Below are positions 33,537-44,146 of a stretch of DNA of 64,000 nt, piece by piece. Source of the DNA: Xanthostigma xanthostigma. Lineage: Eukaryota > Arthropoda > Insecta > Raphidioptera > Raphidiidae. Where the stretch lies: contig OY754466.1 of assembly GCA_963575645.1 (NCBI GenBank), positions 35,434,001 through 35,498,000 of the forward strand. The letters are read 5' to 3'. A program made the translations under genes and the position numbers. Every line of letters begins with the position of its first letter. Position 1 is the first letter of the stretch. Under the pieces are notes generated by a model. That model had not been told where the DNA came from and ran no database searches. It saw only the letters and a list, made by a program, of their open reading frames with translations.

Positions 33537-34565
33537 CAACATGGATTATCACCGTGGAAAATAAACAAGATTACCTTTGTCAACAGAACGTAAGAAAAAA
33601 TGTAACATTGCCAAATATAATAGGTAAATATTTTATCTATAATACTTATTTTATTGATTTATATTGATATTTAACTTCCAATAGGAAGTTATTGTATTTA
33701 ATAGTAGAAGAAAAATTATCTGAAAAGTCAAAACAGAAAAAAAATTTTGTAACAGCATAATTAAAATGGAAGAGATTAATTTTATATCTATACACATAGA
33801 ATATATTGAGAATTTTAATTATGAAGAGATAATAAAATAAATATGAATTCAAATAAAATTATGTACCTACATAATAAAAATTCAGAATTAATGACAAAAG
33901 AAGAATTTTGAATTAAAATGATGTAAATAATAAAACTGTTTTAATTACTATGGCACTAGTACAGGTAATAGAGAATTTTTTTCTGCATTATCCTACAACT
34001 TTTTTTTTTTTTCTTAAATAGGTTCAGTATCACGTACTGACCCTAAATGCACAAAATCCTTACAAATTAGGAGGGCGGAAGTGCCGCCATTTTGACAAAA
34101 ACCGTTTCAGCCTATATCTCCCTAACCGTGCACTTGAGGCGAAAAAAGGTAATAACCTTTATTGTAGATAAATAAATTTACTATCTTTTTTGTTCAATAC
34201 TTTTTTTTTGTATCACTTACCCGTTTACGACTTATTCAACTATTACGATTTGTTTATTGACTTTTGGATCCATATCTCTTCTAATAATTGTTTAAACAAT
34301 AAAATGCTAATGACTTAAGTTTTAAATCTACAAATTTTCTACAGCTTTAAATTCAAACTTTTTTTCTAAAATTAATATTTTTAAAGTTATAACGCGCTAA
34401 TGTCAAAAAACCTGTGCCTAGGCGCATGAGTGGACATAATAAAATAAGAATGAATTGTAATAAAATTATGTACATAATAAAAATTCAGAATTAAAAAACC
34501 AAAAAAATAAAAAGTGTGCATTCATTTTTTTAATTGATTTCTAGTAAATTACCTGATTTATTATT
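33537..34565. other. AT-rich, only a short direct repeat seen
   Basis: A segment containing AATAAAATTATGTAC and ATAATAAAAATTCAGAATTA occurs at 33853-33898 and 34450-34493. The part between (34000-34440) may be an insertion, but its ends are not defined. No gene. Confidence 0.35.
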
Positions 34566-34740
34566 AACTTCCCGCTTAAAAAAAAAAAATTTTTTTTTTC
34601 AAAAATCGGGAAGTTATTGGTTTCACCTCGATTTTTGAAAATCGAGTTTTCGCCAGATATCGACGTTTTGAGGTCCTAGGAAGCTATTGAAACTATTTTG
34701 GCGATGATGTTCTCAGGGCTGTATGTGTGTGTGTGTGTTG

Positions 34741-34775
<35 letters not shown>

Positions 34776-35691
34776 AACCTTTTATATCTTTTGAATGGAG
34801 TGTCCGACTGAAACGCGGTTTGCGGGATCTGACGTGAACTTGGTGAACTTAGACTTCCTGAAAATTTGAAATGATTCGGCCCAAAATTTTTTGAGAAATC
34901 TTAAAAAAACAAGTTTCAAAAATTTTTTAAAATTTGTTTTTGTAAAATATTTTCTAAACTACTAAACCGATTAATTCCAAAATCTAATCAGCTCTTCTCC
35001 TTAACAAACTGCGTCGATTTCCGCAAACCGCATCAAAATCGGTTCATTTGTTCACGAGATACCGTGAACGAAAAAATCGTAAAAAAGTGTTTTTTAAAAT
35101 GACTTAAAATTGTTATCAGATCGATTTTTTTGTACTAAATTACTTTCTTAGGCTAAAAAAACTGCGTCGATCGCCGCAAACCAGATCAAAATTGGTTCAT
35201 TTGTTCATGAGATAACGTGAACGAAAAATTAGGAAAAAAGTAATTTTTTATAATTACTCGTGAAATTCTTATCAATTCGTTTTTTTTGTAATAATTTACT
35301 TTCTTAGGTTAAAATAACTGCGTCGATCGCCGCAAACCGCATCAAAATCGGCTCATTTGTTCACAAGATATAATGAACGAAAAATTTGTAAAAAAGTGTT
35401 TTTTTTTTTAAATTGCTCGTAAAATTCCTATGAGATCGATTTTTCTGTAATAAATTACTTTTTTAGGTTAAAAAATTGCGTCGACTACCGCAAATCGTAT
35501 CAAAATCGGTTCATTTGTTCATGAGATATCGTGAACGAAAATTTCGTAACAAAGTGTTTTTTTTTTTGGGCTCGAAGAGCTAAAAAATAAACTTCTTGCT
35601 ATATTTTATATATTTTTGAGCGTTTTGAACTTGAAAATAGCGGGAAGTTACAGGGATGGCCTGCAGGTTCAAACTTCTTTTCAAATTTTTA
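34566..35691 (+). mobile_element. Family E element, copy 1, with internal 155-bp repeats
   Basis: AACTTCCCGC opens the left side and GCGGGAAGTT lies near the right, followed by the shared extension ACAGGGATGGCCTGCAGG. The left end forms a hairpin (AACTTCCCG with CGGGAAGTT, 34567-34616). The centre holds a (TG)n tract (34721-34772) and four units of about 155 bp (from about 34990 to 35560), each with ATCAAAATCGGTTCATTTG. No coding sequence. The second copy (51198-52323) has the same length within my reading. Confidence 0.75.
34990..35560. repeat. Four tandem units of about 155 bp inside family E
   Basis: Unit starts can be followed by the phrase ATCAAAATCGGTTCATTTGT at about 35032, 35185, 35341 and 35499. 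Each unit also has CTGCGTCGATCGCCGCAAAC and GAACGAAAAATT. Units differ by scattered substitutions. Confidence 0.8.
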
Positions 35692-36380
35692 TTTATGCAA
35701 CTGTATTAGATTCCATAGCTCATTCGTTAGCTCATAAGTTGGCTAATAGCTGTGTCACTGTGGAGTAAAGAAACTCAGTCATAAATTAAATAATTAAATA
35801 AATAATATATAAAACAAATAATGAAAGTCCTATATTTTTGCAACTTTAAAAAAATACTTTTTTTTTTCGAAAAAAAGGTGGCAACCCTAATTGTAGCAAA
35901 CAGTACTGTATTATAGTTATTATTATGAATATACAATACATTTTTTTTTCCATATTTTTGTGACATTTAACATAATTCTATTTTTTGTAAACTATTTCTT
36001 TGCAGATAAATTATATGTTGTAAAGTTTTGTAATTCTGGATATAAAATGAATATAGCACATCCCTATTTGATATCTGCAGTCTATACGTGTCTGTGTTAG
36101 TATACTAACACATGTAATTGTATGTATATCACTATAACGAGGCATATAATAATTCGGTTCTCTTTGTCAATCCTTCTCACATGTGTGAAAGATAGAGAGA
36201 GAGCATTCAATTCTCATAGACCACAATAATTAGGTGTACTATTATGAATGGAATGTTTCAAAATGTTTCCTCACCACACGCCGCAAAATACAGCTTCCCC
36301 TCTGTGATCGGCAAACGGGCTCTTAAATGAATTTCATACTTACAGTGTTTTGACGGCCATTCAGGCTAAATTAAAGCTTA
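35692..36380. other. No recognised feature
   Basis: AT-rich; a GAAAGATAGAGAGAGAGCAT tract near 36187. The minus-strand 63-codon frame is low complexity and not called. Confidence 0.35.
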
Positions 36381-36423
36381 ATATTGTGTTATGTCAATTC
36401 GCCAGTGGCGTGCTAAACTTAAA

Positions 36424-37242
36424 TGAATTTTAGATTACAGTGTTTGATGGCCCTTCCGGCAGAACTATTTTTGACTGTTGTGATATTGTGAACGGATAGC
36501 GCTGTTCCAAAGAAAAATTCATTTCACACTGCGCTTGTCGGTTTGTTAACATTTGGTTAAGTAAAGTTAGCAACGTTTAATTAAAATATTTCGACATTGT
36601 AATTTGTAACTATTTTAACGTGTTGTAATTTGTATTTTGAGTTGTTGAGATAAGTTTTTAGCTTACGAATGAGGTTTGTCTTATCGTCGCTGTTAGTGTC
36701 GCGTTACGTTTGTGTTGCCGGTTTTGGTTGTAGTTTTGACGGATCGATTGTTGGACTTTGAACCTCATCCGTAGGCGATCTGAATGATAGATTTTTTAGT
36801 AGATAAATTGTTACCATTATTACGTTTATTGTGTATTACCTTGTATTTTTACGTGGAAACTAATGATCACTGCTTCACGGTACTGAATTAAGAATTTATA
36901 TTGTCGCTAATTTAATCAGTAGCGTACTGATCTGGGCATTTTGCCAAAAGTTTATATGCTAATTACTCTTGTTAATACTATTAATTATTTTATTAAATTT
37001 TTGATTATTACGTTAGAGTTGTTATTTTTGCTGGCAGGACCCTTAAGATTTATTTACAGGAGTGATCGACCCTGCAGTGACTCAAGCTAAGGTCAAAATA
37101 GATCTGGCGCCCATTCTGAACATCTTTCCCTTTCCCTACAGCTTAGTAGTTGGGTGACCTTGGCTTCGCTAACATCTCTCAAGGTAAGTGCCTGCCACGT
37201 CAGTTCCCGACCCACGCCCAGCGCCGCTGAATATAGCTAGCC
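36424..37242. other. Leader-like region with a consensus splice donor, no frame
   Basis: T- and G-rich plus-strand sequence leads to TCTCAAG|GTAAGTG at 37175-37190, a near-perfect 5' splice site. TGGCGCCCA at 37107 is like the start of a tRNA-Lys primer-binding site. No long frame precedes it, and no LTR pair could be found. It could be a noncoding first exon or a relic of a retroelement leader; neither is established. Confidence 0.3.
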
Positions 37243-37531
37243 ATTATAATATAAAATAAAGTCCCTCCGCCGCGTCTGTCTGTCTGTTGAATACAATAAA
37301 CTCAAAAACTACCGCAAAGTTCTGCAATTGGCTGCGATCAAATGGCGCGTCATTGCAGCGCACCAGGCGGGAATTTGCGACATGAGCTAGCGAACACTGT
37401 CACCAAGCGGCATCAGTTCAAAGCTACTAGTTCAGACATTTTGGCGCTGTAATCGTTTCTTAATGAAATACATTATGCAAGATTGCAAAAATATATCTAT
37501 CGCACCCGGGTGAACCGGGCCGGGCCGCTAG
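37243..37531 (+). mobile_element. Helitron, 5' end eroded
   Basis: The 3' end CACCCGGGTGAACCGGGCCG then GGCCGCTAG has the short stem (CCCGG/CCGGG) and CTAG terminus of Helitrons. The start TATAATATAAAATAAAGTCC lacks the TC. TCTGTCTGTCTG-like and AAACTACCGCAAAG strings lie inside. Confidence 0.65.
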
Positions 37532-37978
37532 TAATATATAAAATTTAAAAGCTATATTAAGGCCGATGTACACGAGGTTGGGGTTTGCCATTGGACTCTT
37601 TGCTGGAACTTGCGTCTGCTGCCGCGATGGCTACGAGGATGGAAATGACGCTACCGCAGGATCGCGTGCGTGGTTACAAGCTGGATTTCAAAATTACAAT
37701 CGGAGCTATTTTTGGTGCTTGTTTCTCCGCTTGTTTTTAGCAAGAACCAATCAGAAAATGCAGTATCTTATCACGCAGGAGACATAGCGTAACACCCACA
37801 AAGAAACATGTCATAATTGTGTGTGTTCTGTTCAGAGACAATAAACGGTCACTTTTGTTTACATGCGAACTGTTACTGCGCGCGCACCAAATCCATCTTC
37901 AAAATACGCATCGTGTAAAGCAAACACTTAAAAGTCATCACGATATCCTGCGCCACAGCACGTTTGAAACCTAGCAGC

Positions 37979-38370
37979 TATGGATGGTAGAGATAAGGAG
38001 AACCATCTTATATGGGGGTAAAACTGAAAAAGTGTCCATCTGAAAGCGTCAAATAACAGTTCAAAAAGTGACTAGAATGGCGCTAGTGTAAAAAAATGTT
38101 TAATGTAAACCAATGTAAGCTTAGCAGTTGTAGACAAATTGAAGTGTGCTGAAAGAAAATATTTAATATTTTGGCGACTAGAGTAGTTTAATATATTCAC
38201 AGTAAATAAAACGTCAACCACTGACGTATTTAAACATTTGGTAAATATAACCTATAGAATCATTAGTGAGAAATTTACACTCTTCCTACGGTAGCGCCAT
38301 TTTAATTTCAAATTTTTGACGAACATTTTTCATACACAGAGATTCTTCTCCTTATCCTCTACCCTCCATA
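37979..38370. mobile_element. hAT-like element with 8-bp duplication
   Basis: The ends TATGGATGGTAGAGATAAGG and inverted TATGGAGGGTAGAGGATAAG are flanked by CTAGCAGC (37971-37978, 38371-38378). Other family A copies show the uninterrupted CCTAGCAGCCAAATCTAG site, confirming insertion. No coding sequence. Confidence 0.8.
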
Positions 38371-38545
38371 CTAGCAGCCAAATCTAGCGGTTTACGACGG
38401 ACATTTTTTATACACAGAGATTCTTCTCCTTATCCTCTACCCTCCATACTAGCAGCCAAATCTAGCGGTTTTTGACGGACATTTTTCATACACAGAGATC
38501 CTTCTCCTTATCCTCTACTCTCCATACTAGCAGCCAAATCTAGCG
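38312..38545. repeat. Three tandem units of about 76 bp across a transposon junction
   Basis: Each unit holds CATACACAGAGATTCTTCTC, the hAT right end, the CTAGCAGC duplication and CAAATCTAGCGG from the host MITE. The units must have arisen after the hAT insertion. Confidence 0.85.
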
Positions 38546-38566
38546 GCTTCGTGTACAGCGAGCTTT

Positions 38567-39583
38567 ACATTAGGAAAATTAAATTGCCGCGGAAAACATC
38601 GTTTCATCTCAATAGCGACGGCTATTCATATTGTATGATTTTGCTAGTCGGAACTAAGTTGTTATTGTAAACACTAAACACATATATACATCGGCACAGC
38701 ATGATTACTTTTTCGATAGTTTGTTCATACATTAAATACGAGTATTATGTACAATGTACAAACCGTACTATATACATTTGTACTACTTTTTTGTACCCAT
38801 ACATTTAGAGCATGAACTGCGCAGTGCGTATTTCCTATCACGTGTGCTTTTTTAAATTTTATTTAATTAATTCAAAAGCGAAGAAATGAACGAATCGAAA
38901 ATGTATCCCAAATAATTCGCGGAAAGCCTTTATTGCATCTACAAGCATGTACAAGAAGCATGGCTACGACGCACACACCTTTGTGTCCAATAAAACGGGG
39001 ACAACTTCAAATAATTTCTACATGATAATGACATAACATATTTCCATAGTGACATAACATAACGCCAGGACCGACCTCAAAATTTAATAAAACTTTGAAA
39101 CCTCGTTCGTCTTTCATTTTCGAGTTTTGATAAAAAAGTTACTTGAAATATTTGTTAGTCTATTTGATTTCTATTTTCTAAACGCTGTTAAAAAAAAGAA
39201 TCAACTTAAATAGTCTCTCTGTACTCTGTAGGTATTATTGTAAATTACAAAAACAGAAATACTTTCAGGTTCTTTTTAACTTTTTGGGTTGTAGAATTTA
39301 GCATTTTAGAATTTAGCATTTGGACAAAATAAATGAATCAGAATGTGCCAAAACTACATTATTTAAATGTACTATGTATACTCTTTTGCAATGCTTGAAC
39401 GGGGTTGATAAGATAACTAACGGCAGATAAATGTTTTAGAAAATGTGGTAACAGCATAATTACATACATAAACCTTTCAAAAGACACATACATTGTTGTA
39501 CCTATACAATGTATATAACCGGGTACTAAATGCTTGATTTAGGACTTACGGTATGTCGGTGAAATGATACTGCATAACATGTA
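38567..39583. other. No recognised feature
   Basis: AT-rich. A short open reading near 38912-39037 (SRKAFIASTSMYKKHGYDAH) shares KAFIAS and about 20 bases with 31760-31785; it may be a relic of an unidentified coding repeat. Confidence 0.3.
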
Positions 39584-39591
39584 ATGTTTCA

Positions 39592-40642
39592 CAGTGGCGG
39601 TGTGTGAACATTTCAAATGGGTGTTCTAGCTTCGGCACGGTCAAATGGAGGTACCTCCTAGCACAGACTAGGAATGAGGAGGAGGGTAATAAATTATGAA
39701 GCACATTATTGTTTATGATGTTTTAATTATTAACTTGTTTTAAACATTGTTGACAGCAAACTACAATATACACTGTAGCACTAGTCACTACTGCCATAAT
39801 CCGTGTATCATCTACGTACGTGTACGACATACGTACCGGAGATTCAAAGGTTTTGACTGAATAAGATGGATTGATTCTTATTTGTACTAATGTTCTGACG
39901 ATAAATGCAGCTCAAAATCACTATAAAGCCTCGGTTCCCACGGCAACATACAGTTTTTTGCAGGATCCCGCTTAGTGGTAGGCGTGTTTCATATATTGCG
40001 TTCACAGCAGTATCCGTTTAGCGGTATCCAGCAAAATGCTGATCCGGCAAATATTGATATTCGCTTTTGTCACTAAAAACTGGATGATACTGTCCAGTAA
40101 AAAACACAGCACCCTGCATTCGGTTTTTTGCTGGATTTTTTCAAGTCTTTCTTCACTCTTTTTAAAAGATTGTCAAATGTGGACACGGTCATCCTGAAGT
40201 AATTGTATTTAGACTCATCTACAAGAGTGTTCACGTCCATCACGTCTGTCTTTTGGTAAACGGGATGCAAAATCTGTGTGTGGACATGCCAGTTAGTTTG
40301 ACGGGATTCAGTTAAAAGTTGTACCCGCAGAGCTGGACGGCTGTGGGACCGTAGCATAACTTGTGGGTCAGTACTTGCACGGAGAGTATCTGATGATGAC
40401 GTTTCATGTGCTGCTACGGAGCGCAGAACAGCACCTGAACGTAAGAATGTTTGCCAGACAGAATAGGTACTCACACGAGTTTTGTAGTCTGCTAGTGGCT
40501 GCTAAACTTTAATTGTGTAACATTTCCTAACATTAAATTATATTGGTTAAATATGAAAAATATAATTCATTCTAAAATTATGAAGTACCTATGATTCTGG
40601 ATGTTCTGCAGCTCTGCAGCGCTCATTGAGGAACCGCCACTG
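39592..40642. mobile_element. hAT element with perfect 8-bp duplication, hosting a Harbinger fragment
   Basis: The ends CAGTGGCGGTGTGTG and inverted CAGTGGCGGTTCCTC are flanked by ATGTTTCA (39584-39591, 40643-40650). The outer parts align with the hAT at 25102-25760, for example CATTCTTACG and GTAGCAGCACATGAAACGTC on the minus strand. The middle (39927-40356) is foreign to the family. Confidence 0.85.
39927..40356 (-). pseudogene. PIF/Harbinger transposase N-terminal fragment in a short element
   Basis: The ends GCCTCGGTTCCCACGG and inverted GCTACGGTCCCACAGCC are flanked by TAA (39924-39926, 40357-40359), as expected for PIF/Harbinger. On the minus strand the frame reads NWHVHTQILHPV, then DESKYNYFRMTVSTFDNLLK, matching the start of HARBI1-like transposases (W-V-H-P, then Y-F-R-M and F-D-x-L-L). 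The catalytic DDE region is absent. The 133-codon frame 40073-40474 joins this to hAT sequence and is not a real protein. Confidence 0.7.
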
Positions 40643-40681
40643 ATGTTTCATGTTGTACCAGTAGCCAAAGGTATTTATATT

Positions 40682-40852
40682 AGCTCTGTTCCAACCTTTA
40701 CCTCTCTGCGAACGGTAATATTATCGTCACAGTCTTGCGCAGTAGGTAAAAAAGCTGTTTTATGGGTTTTTGAGCTACTGCGCAAAACTGTGAGCTACTA
40801 CGCAAGACTGTGGCGGTTCTGTTATCGTTCGCAGAGAGCTTGGAACGGAGCT
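40682..40852. mobile_element. Family K MITE, copy 1
   Basis: The ends AGCTCTGTTCCAA and inverted AGCTCCGTTCCAAG are flanked by ATT (40679-40681, 40853-40855). GAGCTACTGCGCAAAACTG is repeated inside. Related copies are at 56416-56530 and 60242-60396. A 3-bp duplication suggests Harbinger affinity. Confidence 0.7.
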
Positions 40853-40916
40853 ATTTTGTATTGATAAGTACTACGGTGTGACAAAAATGTAACACTTCTG
40901 TCTTCTAAACATTATT

Positions 40917-41740
40917 ATAAAAATTCCAGCCAATTGGGCGACGGGACCATTTCAACTTCAAAAATATTTATATTTGGTATAGTATAATAAAGAAACTAAA
41001 ATGTCTGATATCGTGTGAGGTGACGCGGGTAATGGCTAGTATTCAATATGATATTTGCTATTCGTGTTCCACGTCATGTAAAAATTAATCAAAGCATTCG
41101 TAACTAGTTTATTTCTGACAGATCTACATAACAAAAGAACAGATGAATTTTTTTTTCAAAATATTTCCGAAACTATAAAGTTTAGAAAAAAAATTGGTTG
41201 TCTGTAAAGTCGGTTTACGGACGATAGTTTTACGTGATAACGTATTCCGCTCGAATATCATATTTAATAATACATAACCTAAGTTTTAGTAGCTGTCAGG
41301 CGGAACGTGACACATTTCGAAACGTAACACTTTTTCGTGCATGCAGCCGGTGTTTCATCAATTTATAAGACGTTATCACGTCAAAAAATTAACGAAACTT
41401 TCTTGAAAAAATACATAGATTAATAATCCGTTATGAAAAGTATACCATTATTATATAAAAAACATCGTTATAGCATATATTCTTCTGCGCATACGCCGAT
41501 TTTCCCCAAAAACAATAGGGCTCTTCATATTTGCATACCAAACATCATCTCAAAATTTTGTTTCAATCCGTTCATCCGTTCGACCTGTATCGTTCTCGCA
41601 GACAAACAGACGCGGCACAGAATTTTTCCAAAAATATGTTTTTTGGATTCAGGGATCCTCCAAACGAAAAAATATTGTAAAATTTTTGAAAAGTGAATTT
41701 TGACCTAAACTAGTATCATTTCTCACTAGTGGGCTGAAAT
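40917..41740 (-). mobile_element. Family B element hosting a short family C copy
   Basis: The minus-strand copy begins AAATTCCAGCCAATTGGGCG and ends near CACTAGTGGGCTGAAATGG. It is interrupted at 41190-41387. It is followed 12 bp later by another family B copy in the same direction. Confidence 0.8.
41190..41387 (-). mobile_element. Family C element, deleted copy, nested in family B
   Basis: Both family C ends are present: AATTGGTTGTCTGTAAAGTC, then ACGTGATAACGT, and at the other side ATAAGACGTTATCACGTC. Only about 200 bp remain of the usual 660. Sister family B copies show the empty site inside an A-rich run. Confidence 0.8.
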
Positions 41741-41751
41741 GGTAAAAAAAA

Positions 41752-42399
41752 TTCCAGCCAATTGGGCGACGGGACCATTCCAACTTTAAAAATGTTGACA
41801 TTTATTATAATAAAGAAAATAAAATTTCTGATATCGCGTGAGGTGACGCGGGTAATGGCTAGTATTCAATATTATATTTGCTATTCGTTGCCATGGTTAC
41901 CTACATAATATGTTCCACGTCGTGTAAAAATTAATCAACGCATGCCGAACTAGTTTATTTCTGACAGATCCATAAAACAAAAGAGTGGCTGATTTTTTTT
42001 TCATATCAAAATATTTCCGAAACTAAAGTTTAGAAAAATTTGTTTCAACAAAACTTTCTTAAAAAAATAAATAGATAAATAAGCCGTTTTGAAAAGTATA
42101 CCATTATTATATAAAAAACATCGTCTTAGCATATATCGCTTCTGCGCATGCGCCGATTTTCCCCAAAAACAATAGGGCTCTTCATATTTGCATACCAAAC
42201 ATCCTCCCCCCCAAAATTTGGTTTCAATCCGCTCATCCGTTTGACCTGTATCGTGTTCACAGACTAACAGACGCACAGTTTTTCCAAATATATGTTTTTT
42301 GGATTCGGGGGACCTTAAAACGGAAAGATATTGTAAAATTTTTGAAATGTGATTTTTGACCTAAACTAGTACCATTCCCCACTTGTGGGTTGGAATGGT
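41752..42399 (-). mobile_element. Family B element, full length
   Basis: From ATTCCAGCCAATTGGGCGAC to CACTTGTGGGTTGGAATGG. It is nearly identical, inverted, to 42478-43131. The 91-codon minus-strand frame follows the family sequence. Confidence 0.85.
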
Positions 42400-42477
42400 A
42401 AAAATTGATAACAGAGTCTGAATAAGGAATTTGGTGTTTGTAGTAACTAAAACTTTTATTGTAGTTCACTTTTGTTA

Positions 42478-43131
42478 CCATTCCAACCCACAAGTGGGGA
42501 ATGGTACTAGTTTAGGTCAAAAATCACTTTTCAAAAATTTTACAATATCTTTCCGTTTTAAGGTCCCCCGAATCCAAAAAACATATATTTGGAAAAACTG
42601 TGCGTCTGTTAGTCTGTGAACACGATACAGGTCAAACGGATGAGCGGATTGAAACCAAATTTTGAGGGGGAGAATGTTTGGTATGCAAATATGAAGAGCC
42701 CTATTGTTTTTGGGGAAAATCGGCGCATGCGCAGAAGAGATATATGCTAAAACAGTATTTTTTATATAATAATGGTATACTTTTCATAACGGCTTATTAT
42801 TCTATTTATTTTTTCAAGAAAGTTTTGTTAAAAATTTTTTTTCTAAACTTTATAGTTTCGGAAATATTTTGAAAATAAAAAAAAATCATCCGCTCTTTTG
42901 TTTTATGGATCTGTCAGAAATAAACTAGTTAGGCATGCTTTGATTAATTTTTACATGACGTGGAACATACTATGTAGGTAACCATGGCAACGAATAGTTA
43001 ATATCATATTGAATACTAGCCATTACCCGCGTCACTTCACGCGATATCATAAATTTTATTTTCTTTATTATAATCAAATGTCAACATATTTGAAGTTGGA
43101 ATGGTCCCGTCGCCCAATTGGCTGGAATTTT
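42478..43131 (+). mobile_element. Family B element, full length, opposite orientation
   Basis: From TTACCATTCCAACCCACAAG to CGCCCAATTGGCTGGAATTT. With 41752-42399 it forms an inverted pair with a 78-bp spacer. Confidence 0.85.
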
Positions 43132-43838
43132 TCACTCGGTATTGCCGATCGGCATAGTTAGGACGCACCCAAGAAGACATCCGATGCAAAATGATGTAAT
43201 TCCGTAGGTAATGTAATTTATGTAAACATCAGTGTATTCAATGTCCGTCCGTGAACTTAGTTACGTTACGTTCCGTTACGTTAGAGGACAGAAGGTTTGC
43301 CTTTGATCAACAAAAAACCTATGTGCTCCCGGTTTAAAACAGACGATATTTAAATTTAACGCACAGCGTTCGATGCGTTAGATATTGGTGAAAATTGTCA
43401 ACGTAGTATACGCCGTGTTATTTTTGTTTTCGTCAAGCCACTGTCATTATAATATTATACACAGTGCGTTAGTGAACTATAAATGTAATCTAGTTGGCAT
43501 ATCAACAGTTTCTGAGTTATTTTAAAATAATTTTAAGTGTCGGCTGGTCGTTTTAAAGTACACTACATTTGTTAATTCAGTGTTAATTGCCAATCGGATT
43601 GATATTGGTCTTCTGTATTATTAGGTGTAATACTATTGTGTTTCTTGTGATGTAACACGTGAACAAGTGGCAATTGTAAACTGTTAAATGATTATTGATT
43701 ACAGAAAACAATAGCACAATACCGGTTTTGATGATACATTTATTGAATTAAAACATTGTGTATAATTTACCCCCTGTGGAAGTTTGTGTGAATTTTATTG
43801 GCTGCTGGTATGGAGTAATCATTTCAAGCGGTAATTAA
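43132..43838. other. No recognised feature
   Basis: Short repeats of CGTTACG near 43260-43285. Stops are frequent in all frames; no gene. Confidence 0.4.
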
Positions 43839-44107
43839 TCTATACTTCTACATAATATACCAATATTGTAGAGAGAGAAGTGCGAATTGTGTGTTTGTGT
43901 GTATGTCGAGGGTAATCTCCGGAACCACTACACCTATTTGAAAAAATGTCTCACCACTATTTAGAATTAGCCTTCAGGATGGACATAGGCTATATATTGC
44001 CGCGTTAAAATAAAAGCGTTTTTCGTGGAGGCCAATTTTGCAACGTAAATCGACGAAAAAACACAGTGGCAATTTACAAATTCGGACGAAGCCAACCAGG
44101 CCACTAG
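43839..44107 (+). mobile_element. Complete non-autonomous Helitron
   Basis: It starts after A with TCTATACTTCTACATAATAT and ends GGCCACTAG before T. GTGTGTTTGTGTGTATG follows the start, a common Helitron feature in insects. Length 269 bp; no Rep or helicase sequence. Confidence 0.75.
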
Positions 44108-44146
44108 TCTATAATAATTTAATAATTTATTTATTTCATCTATTAT

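Larger units (their letters stand above)
37560..38564. mobile_element. Family A MITE hosting a hAT insertion and a local triplication
   Basis: The left end AGGCCGATGTACACGAGG with TTA (37557-37559) and the right end CGTGTACAGCGAGCT with TTA (38565-38567) bound the element. A hAT-like element (37979-38370) sits in the CTAGCAGCCAAATCTAGC block. The junction was then tandemly copied. Open frames here are by-products. Confidence 0.75.

Noticed and set aside
34721..34772. (TG)n tract as an independent regulatory or Z-DNA element
   Set aside because: The same tract occupies the same place in the second E element, so it is simply part of that transposon.
37100..37125. LTR-retrotransposon primer-binding site (TGGCGCCCA)
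   Set aside because: Only nine bases match, no LTR boundary lies directly upstream, and no second LTR is present.
40073..40474. 133-codon minus-strand frame as one protein
   Set aside because: The first third is hAT family sequence shared with 25102-25760 and the rest is a Harbinger fragment, so the frame is a junction artefact. Only the Harbinger part was annotated.
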